Positions 1 through 8,454 of a stretch of DNA of 64,000 bases are shown piece after piece. A program made the position numbers and the translations under genes. The notes under the pieces are model-generated. The model was not told the origin of the DNA and ran no database searches. It saw only the letters and a program-made list of their open reading frames with translations. The stretch lies in assembly GCF_002001015.1 (NCBI RefSeq), contig NZ_MUNO01000018.1:62001-126000 (forward strand), written 5' to 3'. The stretch comes from Polaromonas sp. A23. Lineage in GTDB: Bacteria > Pseudomonadota > Gammaproteobacteria > Burkholderiales > Burkholderiaceae_C. Position 1 is the stretch's first letter, and every line of letters begins with the position of its first letter.

Positions 1-1386
1 GCAACGGCTGTGCCGGTGTGTTCGCTGGCCGACTGGCTGGCAGCAGGGCAGGGGCATGACGCTGCGTGGTCGCCGCCGACCGCCGGGGACCTGGCGGCCA
101 TCGTCTACACCTCGGGCACCACCGGCAAGCCCAAGGGCGTGATGCTCACACATCGCAACGTGGTGGCCAATGTGCAGGCCATCCTCCAGCGCGTGGCACC
201 CGTCGTGGACGACGTCTTCCTCTCATTTCTGCCGCTGTCGCACACCTTCGAGCGCACCGCCGGCTACTACCTGCCCCTGGCTACCGGAAGTTGCGTGGCC
301 TATGCGCGTTCGGTAGCACTGCTGGCCGAGGACCTGAAAACGGTGCGGCCCACGGTGCTGGTGTCGGTGCCCCGCATCTATGAGCGCGTGTTTGCCAAAC
401 TGCAGGAGACCCTCGCTGGCTCGACGCTGAAGACCCGCCTGTTCGAAGCCACCCAGGCCGTGGGCTGGCGGCGTTTTTGCCGGTCGCAGGATTTGCCCCT
501 GGCAACCGGTGAGGGCAGTGCCTGGTCCTGGCTGGACCCGCTGGCGTGGCCGCTGCTGGACCGCCTGGTGGCACAGACCTTGAGGGCGCAGTTTGGCGGG
601 CGTGTGCGTGTGGCCGTTAGTGGCGGTGCGCCGCTGTCACATGCCGTGGCGCGCTGCTTCCTGGGGCTGGGCCTTCCCTTGCTGCAGGGCTACGGCATGA
701 CGGAAACTTCACCGGTGGTGGCGGCCAATGGTGTGGAAGACAACGACCCGGCCACCGTGGGCCGCGCGCTGCCCGGCGTTGAAGTGCGCCTGGGCGACAA
801 CCGCGAGCTGCAGGTGCGCGGTCCGTCGGTGATGAAGGGTTACTGGAAGCGGCCCGACGACACGGCGCGCGTGCTGTCGTCCGATGGCTGGCTGTCTACC
901 GGTGACCAGGCAGACATGGAGGGCGGGCGTATCCGCATCATCGGCCGCATCAAGGAGATCATCGTGACGTCCACCGGCGAGAAAGTGCCGCCGGGCGATC
1001 TGGAGCTGGCCATTGCCGTCGATCCGCTGTTCGCCCAGGTTCTGGTGGTCGGCGAGAATCAGTCTTTCATCGCCTGCGTGGCCGTTGTGCACCCGGCTGA
1101 ATGGCGCCGGCTGGCAGAGACGTTGAAGGTCGACCCCGATGACGCCGCCAGTTTGAAGCTGCCGGCGGTGCGGCGGGCTGCACTGGAGCGCATGGCGGTT
1201 CAGTGCAGCAACTTTCCGCGTTACGCCCAGCCGCGTGCCGTGCTGCTGACGATGGAGCCCTGGACGATGGAGAACGCCCTGATGACCCCGACGCTCAAGC
1301 TCAAGCGCAATAACCTGATGAAACGTTATGCGCGCGAGATCGAGGCGATGTACCGTCCCGAAACGCGGATCAGCGACCACCCTTGA
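1..1386 (+). CDS. AMP-dependent acyl-CoA synthetase (long-chain fatty-acid-CoA ligase type), 5' truncated by window edge
   Basis: The frame is open from the first base, so this is the C-terminal ~460 residues of a longer enzyme. It carries the adenylate-forming family signatures: the P-loop-like TSGTTGKPKG about 35 residues into the visible part, QGYGMTET near its middle, and the STGD / GRIKEIIV hinge motifs after residue 300. Such enzymes activate a fatty acid with ATP and CoA in the cytosol or at the inner membrane. The TSGTTGKPKGVMLTH form and the long insertion after it resemble FadD15-like long-chain ligases, but chain length cannot be read from sequence. The last 17 bases overlap the end of the convergent ROK regulator gene. 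The true start lies outside the window. Confidence 0.85.
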   Translation, partial: ATAVPVCSLADWLAAGQGHDAAWSPPTAGDLAAIVYTSGTTGKPKGVMLTHRNVVANVQAILQRVAPVVDDVFLSFLPLSHTFERTAGYYLPLATGSCVAYARSVALLAEDLKTVRPTVLVSVPRIYERVFAKLQETLAGSTLKTRLFEATQAVGWRRFCRSQDLPLATGEGSAWSWLDPLAWPLLDRLVAQTLRAQFGGRVRVAVSGGAPLSHAVARCFLGLGLPLLQGYGMTETSPVVAANGVEDNDPATVGRALPGVEVRLGDNRELQVRGPSVMKGYWKRPDDTARVLSSDGWLSTGDQADMEGGRIRIIGRIKEIIVTSTGEKVPPGDLELAIAVDPLFAQVLVVGENQSFIACVAVVHPAEWRRLAETLKVDPDDAASLKLPAVRRAALERMAVQCSNFPRYAQPRAVLLTMEPWTMENALMTPTLKLKRNNLMKRYAREIEAMYRPETRISDHP

Positions 1387-2626
1387 GAAACAGGTCGCGG
1401 TCGGGGGCGAAGTTGGCGTGCAAAGGCAGCATGGCACCGCCCAGTGCGCGAGCGTCGGAGCCAATGCTGCCGGCCATTACCTGGGCGGGCCAGAGGCCTT
1501 CCCAGCTGTAGCGGCCCAGTGCAGCGCCCGTGGCGTCAATCAGGCGCTGCAGCAGGGGGCGGCAAAAGGAGCCGTCCATCACAACGGCGTCGATATCCAG
1601 CACGGCCGTTGCGCTGACCACGCTGTGGGCCAGTGCATTGGCGGCGCTGGCCACCCAGGCCTGGGTGTCGGACTCGAACGGCGGCTGCATGGCGCGTTCG
1701 TCGTAGGCTGCAGCCGGGTCAAGCCCGCGCGCCTTGAAACACTGCTCCAGTTCCCAGAGCGAGGCCTGGCTGATCAGCTGTGGCGGTGTGTCCGGCCCCT
1801 GGGCTACCTGCAATGGCAGCGATGCCACGGCACCGGCGTTGTTGTGGATGCCGGCGTGGAGTTGTGAGTTGATGACCAGGCCGCCGCCCACAAAGGTGTC
1901 GACAAACAGGTAGAGAAAACTCTTGAGGTCGCGCCCGCGGCCCGACACCAGTTCGGCCACGCAGGCCGCCGAGGTGTCTTTGGCAAAACTCACGGGCAGG
2001 TCGGTCATGGCCTGCACCTCGGCGCTGAGGTCGATGTGGTTCCAGCGGTCCGACTGCTGCGCCGATAGCCCCAGCATCCGGTGCCAGCCGCCGAGCTGGA
2101 AGGGCGCGGCCACCCCCACGCCTACCAGCCGCGGAGCCAGTGCACCGAGTTGTTCACGCAGGGCGAGCAGGTTCTGGCCGATCACGGGGAGCAGGGTGTC
2201 GGCATCGGGGAAGGCATAGGCGAGCGACAGGCGTTGGCGGACCTGCCCGGTGAAGTCGACCAGCAGCCAGTCGGTGCTGCGCCGGCCAATCTTGATGCCT
2301 ACGGAAAAAGCACCGTCGGGGTTCAGCGCCAGTGGCACCGAGGGCTGGCCAATGCGCCCGCGCACGCGGTCGTGCCGGATCAGCAGGTCGTCTTCTTCGA
2401 GCCGCGTAGTGATCAGCCCGATGGTCTGTGCGGTGAGGCCGGTCAGGCGGGCCAGTTCGGCCTTGGGCACGCTGCCATGCAGTCGGATGGCCTGCAGCAC
2501 CACGCGTTCATTGAACTGGCGCATGCCCACGTGGTTGGAGCCACGCTGGCGCAGCCACACGGGCGTGGCTGCTTCGGATTCCGCAGGGGTAGCTGTTGCA
2601 GCGGCGGTGGCAGAAGATTCGGTCAT
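1370..2626 (-). CDS. ROK-family transcriptional regulator (FrcR/NagC-like)
   Basis: A 418-residue protein with an N-terminal winged helix-turn-helix (about residues 35-95, around VPKAELARLTGLTAQTIG) followed by a ROK sugar-kinase-like domain. The usual ROK kinase phosphate loop and the CxCGxxGC zinc motif are not visible, so it is probably a sugar-sensing regulator without kinase activity. It is the last gene of the minus-strand sugar ABC transporter operon; its ATG overlaps the stop of the upstream fucU/rbsD-like gene (ATGA). In Sinorhizobium the fructose transporter frcBCAK is likewise linked to a ROK regulator, frcR. Likely target: the dyad at 6155-6171 between the transporter and the divergent kinase. 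Confidence 0.85.
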   Translation of the reverse strand: MTESSATAAATATPAESEAATPVWLRQRGSNHVGMRQFNERVVLQAIRLHGSVPKAELARLTGLTAQTIGLITTRLEEDDLLIRHDRVRGRIGQPSVPLALNPDGAFSVGIKIGRRSTDWLLVDFTGQVRQRLSLAYAFPDADTLLPVIGQNLLALREQLGALAPRLVGVGVAAPFQLGGWHRMLGLSAQQSDRWNHIDLSAEVQAMTDLPVSFAKDTSAACVAELVSGRGRDLKSFLYLFVDTFVGGGLVINSQLHAGIHNNAGAVASLPLQVAQGPDTPPQLISQASLWELEQCFKARGLDPAAAYDERAMQPPFESDTQAWVASAANALAHSVVSATAVLDIDAVVMDGSFCRPLLQRLIDATGAALGRYSWEGLWPAQVMAGSIGSDARALGGAMLPLHANFAPDRDLFLKGGR

Positions 2627-3075
2627 GGACGCAGATTTTCGCCGATGACCCCTTTGCGCAGGATGAAGTTGCCAAAAGGCTGCAACTCACCCGTCACCAC
2701 AATGGCATAGGCTTGGCGTACCCGCTCATAAAACGCATAGCGCTCAACGGCCTCGGCCTGCTGGCGTGGCAGCCAGTTCGGGGCCAGCAGCCCCAGGACT
2801 TCGCGCTGCAAATCTGAACGGTAGGGTGCCTCGGTACCGCTGACCTGCATGTAGGCCACCGGATGATCCACGTCTTCAGCCAGAGGCAGTAGCGAAGCCA
2901 CGGCTCGCACAGTCCGCGCCATGCCGTGGCCAGGCAGGCGCAGCACGGGTTTGCCCGCGCCCAGACTCATGGCCGTGAAGTTGGCGTCGGCCAGCAACAG
3001 CGCATCGTCATGGCCCATCTCGGCCAGCAGCTTGAGCAAGTCGGGCGTTAGCAGGGGGTCGATGCCTTTAAGCAT
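2623..3075 (-). CDS. RbsD/FucU family sugar mutarotase
   Basis: A 150-residue protein matching the RbsD/FucU family along its length: MLKGIDPLLTPDLL at the start, GHDDALLLADANF near residue 25 (family form GHGDEI..ADANFPA), and a C-terminal GNFILRKGV block. Members interconvert anomers of sugars such as L-fucose or ribose so that an imported form fits the kinase or isomerase. I chose the ATG at 3075 because it lies just before the conserved start and has GAGG eight bases upstream; a longer frame reaches 3096. It sits between the ABC ATPase and the ROK regulator. Its 5' side abuts a dispersed GC-rich repeat. Confidence 0.85.
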   Translation of the reverse strand: MLKGIDPLLTPDLLKLLAEMGHDDALLLADANFTAMSLGAGKPVLRLPGHGMARTVRAVASLLPLAEDVDHPVAYMQVSGTEAPYRSDLQREVLGLLAPNWLPRQQAEAVERYAFYERVRQAYAIVVTGELQPFGNFILRKGVIGENLRP

Positions 3076-3208
3076 GGGCGAGCCTCGGAGCGACAAGCAT
3101 GGAGGTCTTCTTCACACCAGCCGGGGCCGCGGAACCGGCTTTGCCGGGCCGCAGGCGCAGCGCCCCACCGGGGGGCAGCGTAGTACGCGAAGCGACAAGC
3201 GTGGGGGC
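3076..3208. repeat. GC-rich dispersed repeat (family B), full plus partial copy
   Basis: The stretch 3120-3208 holds CCGGGGCCGCGGAA, then GGGGGGCAGCG, then ACGCGAAGCGACAAGCGTGGGGGC. The last block recurs, inverted, inside moaE at 59822-59860 with only one or two differences, and a diverged copy lies at 24351-24536. A degenerate second end (GGAGCGACAAGCATGGAGG) at 3088-3106 touches the fucU/rbsD-like start. No open frame in it looks like a gene. Confidence 0.75.
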
Positions 3209-3212
3209 TGCT

Positions 3213-4022
3213 TCAGGCAAGCGCGGACTCCGGCAGTTCTTCGGCCGTCTTGGCGCCCGTCATCACGGCCACGGTGTCGCTCATGCTGATGGTCTTGGGA
3301 TTGACGACTGCTGCACGGCGGCCCAGGCGCTGGATGTGGATGCGGTCGGCGATTTCAAACACGTGCGGCATGTTGTGGCTGATCAGGATGACGGGCAGGC
3401 CCTTGTCGCGCACCCGGCGAATCAGCTCCAGCACCATGTTGCCTTCTTTCACGCCCAGTGCGGCCGTGGGCTCGTCCATGATGACCACGTGCTGCGCAAA
3501 GGCGGCGGCGCGCGCCACGGCCACACATTGGCGCTGGCCGCCAGAGAGTGTTTCCACGGCCTGCGTCATCGAACGAATCCCGACCTTGAGCTCCTGCATG
3601 CGGGCAATGGCCTGCTCCAGCATCTTCTTCTTGTCGAGCACACGCAGCCAGCGGCCCAGGGGGCTGGGCCTGAGGAGTTCGCGGCCCAGGAAGAGGTTCT
3701 CCGCAATGCTCATGGCAGGGGCCACGGCCAGGTCCTGGTAGACGGTTTCGATCCCGGCGCGGCGCGCATCGATGGGGGACTTAAAGCGCATCGGCTTGCC
3801 GTCGAGCAGCAGCTCACCTTCGTCGGGCACTGTGGCGCCCGACAGGGCCTTGATCAGCGAGGACTTTCCGGCACCGTTGTCACCGATCACGGCCAGGATT
3901 TCGCCGGCACGCAATTCGAAGTCGGTGCCGTCCAGTGCGGTGACCTGGCCGTAGCGCTTCACCAGTCCCTTGGCCTGCATGACCAGAGGCGCGAAAGTGG
4001 GGAGGGGTGTTGGGGTGTTCAT
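3213..4022 (-). CDS. Sugar ABC transporter ATP-binding protein (FrcA type)
   Basis: A 269-residue single ABC domain rather than the ~500-residue double-domain RbsA/XylG type, which is the FrcA arrangement. Walker A GDNGAGKSS is at about residue 48, signature LSGGQRQ at about 160, Walker B VVIMDEPTAALG at about 180 and the H-loop ILISHN at about 213. It would power uptake of a monosaccharide through the permease encoded just upstream; the permease stop and this ATG overlap as TGATG. Fructose is the likeliest substrate given the PfkB kinase and ROK regulator, with ribose or another sugar possible. Confidence 0.9.
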   Translation of the reverse strand: MNTPTPLPTFAPLVMQAKGLVKRYGQVTALDGTDFELRAGEILAVIGDNGAGKSSLIKALSGATVPDEGELLLDGKPMRFKSPIDARRAGIETVYQDLAVAPAMSIAENLFLGRELLRPSPLGRWLRVLDKKKMLEQAIARMQELKVGIRSMTQAVETLSGGQRQCVAVARAAAFAQHVVIMDEPTAALGVKEGNMVLELIRRVRDKGLPVILISHNMPHVFEIADRIHIQRLGRRAAVVNPKTISMSDTVAVMTGAKTAEELPESALA

Positions 4023-4978
4023 CAGCGGGGCCCTTTCCGCGACATCTGGTCAGCCGCGACCGCCAGGATCACCAGAATGCCGGTAATCAGTGTCTGGTAG
4101 ACGGAGGCAACCCCCATCAGGGTCAGGCCGTTGCGGAACACGCCGACAATCACCGCGCCCACGAGTGTGCCCAGAATGATGCCGCGCCCGCCAAACAGGC
4201 TGGTGCCGCCCAGCACCACGGCGGTGATGGCATCGAGGTTTTCGGTTTGCCCGGCATTCGGATCGCCGACGCCGGTGCGCGCCACCGACAGGAGCGCGGC
4301 AATGCCGTAAAAAAGACCGGCCAGCGCGTAGACGGCCACCAGCACGCGGTCGACCCGGATGCCGGTCAGCCGTGCGGCTTCGGCGTTGTTGCCCACGGCG
4401 TACAGATGTCGGCCCGGCGCGGTGTCCCGCAAGACAAACCACGCCAGCAGGTAGAGGCCAATCATGGCGACGGTTCCCAGGCTGACTTCTGTGCTGCCCA
4501 GATCGAAGGTGTTGCCCAGCGCGGTCAACTCCGTCGGGAGGTTGGAAACGATTTGTGCGTTGGAGTAAATCTGAGTGATCGCAAATGCGATGTTCAGTGT
4601 GCCCAGCGTCACGATGAAAGGAGGCAATTTGATGCGGGTGACCAGCAAGCCATTGAGGAGGCCGAAGCCGGTCGTGACTGCCAGGCCGCAGGCAATCGCC
4701 GCGTAGGGGTCGATGCCGTAATTCACGGCGAACTTCGTCATCACCATGCCGCCCAATGCCATCACCATGCCGCAGGACAAGTCGATGCCGGCCGTCAGGA
4801 TGATCAGGGTCTGCCCAATGGCCAGTACGCCGACCACCATCACCTGCTGCAACACCAGGGACAAATTTTCACCGGTCAGGAAGCGGTCTGACTGGGTGGT
4901 AAAAAAGATGCAGGTGGCCAGCAGGGCCAGCCAGGGGCCGAGCGCCCCCCACGGAATGTGGCGCGAAGACAGGTTCAT
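4022..4978 (-). CDS. Sugar ABC transporter permease (RbsC/FrcC type)
   Basis: A 318-residue hydrophobic protein with about 8-10 membrane segments and the BPD_transp_2 family motifs ILTAGIDLSCGMVMALGG (about residue 62) and VLGGTSLFGGRGI (about residue 255). It forms the inner-membrane channel for the ABC ATPase downstream and takes sugar from the binding protein encoded upstream. A gap of 85 bases separates it from the binding-protein gene. Confidence 0.92.
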   Translation of the reverse strand: MNLSSRHIPWGALGPWLALLATCIFFTTQSDRFLTGENLSLVLQQVMVVGVLAIGQTLIILTAGIDLSCGMVMALGGMVMTKFAVNYGIDPYAAIACGLAVTTGFGLLNGLLVTRIKLPPFIVTLGTLNIAFAITQIYSNAQIVSNLPTELTALGNTFDLGSTEVSLGTVAMIGLYLLAWFVLRDTAPGRHLYAVGNNAEAARLTGIRVDRVLVAVYALAGLFYGIAALLSVARTGVGDPNAGQTENLDAITAVVLGGTSLFGGRGIILGTLVGAVIVGVFRNGLTLMGVASVYQTLITGILVILAVAADQMSRKGPR

Positions 4979-5063
4979 CGGTAAGGGCCCAGGAGGAAAA
5001 AAATGATTTTGTCATCCCGCACCGAATCCGGCCCGGGATGAGAGGCGGCAAGCAATGGCTCGC

Positions 5064-6056
5064 TTACTTCGCGCCCCAGCAAAGGTCCATGCCCGTCTTG
5101 ATGTCCTTGCTGTCGACACCCGGTAGGGCTTTGGCCGAAATCAGGGTCACGCCGGTGTCGGTGTAGCCTGAAGCCTTTTTGCCGCCCTTGGCATAACTCA
5201 CGCCCGCCGCGACGCCCAGCGCCGCCATGGTCAGGGGGTATTGCTGCGAGGTTGCGGTGATCACGCCGGCTTGCGTGTCCTTGATGCCCTGGCAGCCGCC
5301 GTCGACCGAGAGAATGGTCACGCCTTTTTCCTTGCCGGCTTTTTTCAGGGCGTTGAACGCGCCCGCTGCTGCGGGTTCGTTGATGGTGTAGACCACGTTG
5401 ATGTCGGGATTTTTCTGCAGGCAGTTTTCCATGGCGGTCTGGCTCTTGGCCCGGTCACCAAAACCATCGGCCATGCAGACCACGGCCGGGTCTTTGGACA
5501 GCTCGTTGGATTTCGCGTCTGCCGCGGGCAGACCGAACCCCTTCATGAAGCCGTTGTGACGCTGCGCTCCCACGGGATGGCCAGGGAACAGATCGAGCGT
5601 GGCAATTTTGGCGGGTTTGCCGGCCATCGCCGCCTTTGCGTACTGGCCAATCAACACGCCGGCTTTGTAGTTGTCGGTGGCGAACAGGGCATCGGCGCCT
5701 TTGAATGGGCTGTCCAGCGCAATCACCTGCACGCCTTTGGCCTGAAGTTTTTTGACGGTCGGGCTGATGGCGTCGCCGCTGGCGGTGATCAGGATGGTCT
5801 TGGCGCCACCGGCAGCCATGTTTTCCAGCGCGGTGATCTGGGCCGCGGTATCGCCGTCGGATTTGCCGGAGGCGGTCAGCAGTTTGGCGCCGAGTTTTTT
5901 GGCTTCGGCTTCTGCGCCTTCCTTCATCTTGACGAAGAAGGGGTTGGTGTCGGTTTTGGTGATCAGGCCGATCACAGGTTCGCCTGCTGCCAAGGCCGAA
6001 GAGGTGGCCAGTGCGAGGCTGGACAGTGCAAAAAGGGAAAGAGTGGTCTTTTTCAT
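5064..6056 (-). CDS. Periplasmic sugar-binding protein (FrcB/RbsB type)
   Basis: A 330-residue protein with a signal peptide (KKTTLSLFALSSLALATSSALA, cleavage after ALA) and the type I periplasmic-binding fold of RbsB-like proteins: VIGLITKTDTNPFFVKMKEGA at the mature start, ALDSPF and VYTINEPAAAGA further on. It binds the sugar in the periplasm and hands it to the permease. The ATG at 6056 is preceded by AAGGAGA at the right distance; an upstream in-frame start exists but would precede the signal peptide. It is the first gene of the minus-strand operon. Confidence 0.92.
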   Translation of the reverse strand: MKKTTLSLFALSSLALATSSALAAGEPVIGLITKTDTNPFFVKMKEGAEAEAKKLGAKLLTASGKSDGDTAAQITALENMAAGGAKTILITASGDAISPTVKKLQAKGVQVIALDSPFKGADALFATDNYKAGVLIGQYAKAAMAGKPAKIATLDLFPGHPVGAQRHNGFMKGFGLPAADAKSNELSKDPAVVCMADGFGDRAKSQTAMENCLQKNPDINVVYTINEPAAAGAFNALKKAGKEKGVTILSVDGGCQGIKDTQAGVITATSQQYPLTMAALGVAAGVSYAKGGKKASGYTDTGVTLISAKALPGVDSKDIKTGMDLCWGAK

Positions 6057-6154
6057 GAGATGGTCTCCTTGTTGAATCGACATTCAGGCCCGGGTTCGCG
6101 GGAAAGTACCCATGAGTGATGGGCGTTGGTGAACTATAGTGGCGCTTGAGTTAT

Positions 6155-6171
6155 TAAATCAAGTTGTTTTA
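6155..6171. promoter_or_regulatory. Dyad operator candidate between sugar transporter and kinase
   Basis: The sequence TAAATCAAGTTGTTTTA is a near-perfect dyad around a central G (seven of eight arm positions pair). It lies in the AT-rich divergent gap between the binding-protein gene and the PfkB kinase, just after a TATAGT hexamer (6135-6140) that could be a -10 box. By position it is the best candidate for the ROK regulator's operator. Confidence 0.45.
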
Positions 6172-6192
6172 GTTATGGATTACCCTGAGATC

Positions 6193-7191
6193 ATGGAAAA
6201 CCCTGAGCAAGTGCTGCAAGTTGCAACCGCTGGTGAAGCATTGATTGACCTGATTGTTCAACCGGACGGACGTTATGAGCCCTGTCCGGGCGGCGCTGTT
6301 TTCAACCTGACGCGTGCGCTGGCGCGACAGGGCGTCAACACCCTGTACCTCAACCCTTTGTCGCATGATCGCTTCGGCCGCCAGCTGGCTGCAGCGTTGA
6401 CTGGCGATGGTGTGCGGCTGGCCTGTCCGCAGCCTGTGGCGCAAAGCACTTCACTGGCCGTGGTGGGCCTGGATGACGCAGGCCATCCCGACTATGTTTT
6501 TTACCGGCAGGATGTGGCGGACCGCGCTGTCACGGCGGACAGCCTGATCCAGTCGTGTCAACGCGTTCCCGCGCTGGAGATGGTGTACACCGGCGCTCTC
6601 GCTCTCGCGCCGGAGGACTCCGGTCGCTATTTGCCGTGGCTGCGCGCCCAGCATCAAGCCGGCAGCGTGGTGGTGGTTGATGCCAACCTGCGGCCGTCGG
6701 TCATGCCGGACTTGCAGGCCTACAGACGCAACGTGCACGCCGCGCTGCAGCATGCTGACGTGGTCAAGGTCAGTGATGAAGATCTCGAAAACCTGGAGAT
6801 ACCCGGCGCTGATGTATTCGCGAGGGCGCGGCATCTGCTGGACGCGAGCGGCGCCAGTTTGCTGGTTTTGACTCTCGGCCCGCATGGGGCTTGTCTGTTG
6901 ACGCGTGATGGCCGGCAGTGGCGAGCCCGCGAATCCCGGCCCTTGGCGGTGGTGGATACCGTGGGCGCAGGCGACTGTTTTCTCGCCGGCTTCATGGCCG
7001 CTTTGCTCGCGCGAAAAAACGGCGTGACTGGCACGGTCGACCTGCTCGCACTGCCGGACGATGCAGGACGCAGCTTGCTGGCCCACGCCATGGCCAGCGC
7101 CAGCTTGTGCGTTATGCGGCGTGGCTGTGTGCCCCCGACCGGCGCGGAAGTGCAGGCCAGGATTGAACAGGCAAGCTGCGTGTTCGAGTGA
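6193..7191 (+). CDS. PfkB-family carbohydrate kinase (fructokinase-like)
   Basis: A PfkB/ribokinase-fold kinase with the N-terminal GEALIDLI, the sugar-binding GGAVFNLTRALARQG block and the C-terminal signature VDTVGAGDCFLAGF, whose Asp is the catalytic base. It phosphorylates an imported sugar with ATP. It is divergent from the ABC transporter operon, matching the frcK link seen in rhizobia. I start it at the ATG at 6193; ATG 6175 and GTG 6139 are in frame, but the bases before 6190 look like promoter/operator DNA. Confidence 0.85.
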   Translation: MENPEQVLQVATAGEALIDLIVQPDGRYEPCPGGAVFNLTRALARQGVNTLYLNPLSHDRFGRQLAAALTGDGVRLACPQPVAQSTSLAVVGLDDAGHPDYVFYRQDVADRAVTADSLIQSCQRVPALEMVYTGALALAPEDSGRYLPWLRAQHQAGSVVVVDANLRPSVMPDLQAYRRNVHAALQHADVVKVSDEDLENLEIPGADVFARARHLLDASGASLLVLTLGPHGACLLTRDGRQWRARESRPLAVVDTVGAGDCFLAGFMAALLARKNGVTGTVDLLALPDDAGRSLLAHAMASASLCVMRRGCVPPTGAEVQARIEQASCVFE

Positions 7192-7265
7192 CTGAGTGAC
7201 GGCTACGGCCGATGCCGTACTGAAAAATCAGGGCAAAGAAGTCGAAGATCGCAAGCAAGACGGGC

Positions 7266-7484
7266 TTAACGCCTCTGGTCCTGACGTTTACCGATTTCGT
7301 TACCGATCACGGCGCCGGCAGCCGCGCCACCCACCGTGCCCAGTGTGCCGCCGCCCAGCGCACTACCAGCTGCTCCGCCAATCACCGCGCCGGTTGCTGT
7401 GCCTATTTGGGCATTCGTCGGGGGAGTGCTACAGCCGGCCAGTGTGACCAGGGCCGCTGTGAGGGCGATCAATAGTTTGTTCAT
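7266..7484 (-). CDS. Small glycine-zipper lipoprotein
   Basis: A 72-residue protein with a lipoprotein signal peptide ending in the lipobox LAGC and a mature part made of small-residue repeats (GAVIGGAAGSALGGG, GGAAAGAVIGNEIG) typical of glycine-zipper outer-membrane lipoproteins of the OsmB/SlyB type. It is probably an envelope protein; its exact role is unknown. The ATG at 7484 gives a proper signal peptide. It stands alone. Confidence 0.8.
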   Translation of the reverse strand: MNKLLIALTAALVTLAGCSTPPTNAQIGTATGAVIGGAAGSALGGGTLGTVGGAAAGAVIGNEIGKRQDQRR

Positions 7485-7640
7485 GGCGTTCACCTTTCGT
7501 GTTTGTGCAGTCACGGTGCCGCGAACGCATGTGCGCTCACGCGCGCACCGTTGTCTGTGCTTTCACTTTAGTTTGAGTGCTTTCCCAGGTTGTAGGAAAG
7601 AGGCCAGCCTGCCTGTCGGCTTGCCGCGAAAGGCGCTGAC

Positions 7641-7706
7641 CTACAGCGGGCGGTTACGCGCCAGTGGCGGGTTCTTTGCAAAGTAACGGTTGATGCCGCG
7701 CATCAA
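7641..7706 (-). pseudogene. Relict copy of the amiC 3' end (last 22 codons)
   Basis: These 66 bases match the end of the amiC gene at 9902-9967 with six mismatches. Read on the minus strand they encode LMRGINRYFAKNPPLARNRPL and a stop; five of the six differences are silent and one changes Ser to Asn. Similarity ends sharply at 7706. It is a direct repeat bounding the cupin/hydrolase/TetR cassette, as left by an element that inserted into, or recombined at, the 3' end of amiC. Confidence 0.85.
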
Positions 7707-7886
7707 GGTCTCGCTCCCCGTCGCTCGGGACACGACTGATTCACGCTTGTGCACTGCACATGGCTCGCCTAGCAGGTATGAACGACGAGTCCTGCACCAG
7801 CAAGGGAGGAGCCGCGTCGATGGCTGCGCTCTACGTGAAATGACCTCATGTGCTTGCTGCGCCGGCTAGCGCAGCTCCTTAATTAA
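7707..7886. other. Intergenic stretch without recognised gene
   Basis: Between the amiC relict and the twin operators I see no gene, strong terminator or recognised RNA. Confidence 0.5.
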
Positions 7887-7937
7887 TATAGCTGACACTA
7901 TACAAATGATTTCGACAATGATATAGTGACGGCTATA
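7887..7937. promoter_or_regulatory. Twin TATAG-N6-CTATA operators upstream of the cupin gene
   Basis: Two copies of TATAG-N6-CTATA lie at 7887-7902 and 7922-7937, with centres 35 bases apart. The flanks also pair, so the two sites form a larger inverted repeat (AATATAGC..CACTATA against its complement, 16 of 18). This is the form expected of a TetR-family operator, and a TetR gene closes the same gene set. The copies bracket the probable promoter of the cupin gene, 36 bases before its ATG. Confidence 0.65.
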
Positions 7938-7973
7938 TTGTTTAATGGCCACGTTGGCCAAGGAGAAAACACT

Positions 7974-8408
7974 ATGAATGTGACCAGAAGCCACGAAGGC
8001 CAAACGGTGCAGGTCCTGGGTGACCGCGTGACCATCAAGCTGCCTTCAGACCAGTCGACTCACGGGCTGTCTATCGTGACCGTCCACGTGCCGCCAGGCA
8101 GCGGCACTCCTTGCGTCACACACGCGCAGGAGGAAGAGGTCTACTTCGTGCTTGAGGGCGAGCTGCTGATGCACACGCCCACGGAGCGCCATCATCTGCA
8201 AGCCGGGGACATGGTCCACTTGCCGCCGCTCACGCCGCACGGGTACCGCAATCCCGGCGAGCAGCCAGCGTGCTTTCTGGCATGGACCGTTGGTGGCCCG
8301 ATGGACCGCTTCTTCGTGAAGATGGCCGAGTCGGTGCACGAACTGCCGCGCGACCTGGACCGTATGCAGGCTGTGATGGCCGAGCATGGGGTCGAGTGCG
8401 TGTCCTGA
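7974..8408 (+). CDS. Cupin-domain protein
   Basis: A 144-residue single-domain cupin. The metal-binding motif is seen as PPGSGTPCVTHAQEEEVYFVLEG (a His and Glu, with the first conserved His replaced by Cys or Thr), and the second as LPPLTPHGYRN. Such proteins may be dioxygenases, isomerases or small-molecule binders; substrate unknown. The start has AAGGAGAAAA upstream. It is first in a three-gene set with a DAPG-hydrolase-like protein and a TetR regulator, suggesting processing of an acylated phenolic or similar compound. Confidence 0.8.
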   Translation: MNVTRSHEGQTVQVLGDRVTIKLPSDQSTHGLSIVTVHVPPGSGTPCVTHAQEEEVYFVLEGELLMHTPTERHHLQAGDMVHLPPLTPHGYRNPGEQPACFLAWTVGGPMDRFFVKMAESVHELPRDLDRMQAVMAEHGVECVS

Positions 8409-8454
8409 ATTTCCGCGAGCCGGGTTCGGCTCGCCCCTTTTCTTTGGAGATCCC

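Noticed and set aside
3099..4100. 333-codon plus-strand frame across the family B repeat and the ABC ATPase gene
   Set aside because: The reverse strand encodes a complete ABC ATPase with all motifs; this frame is a shadow.
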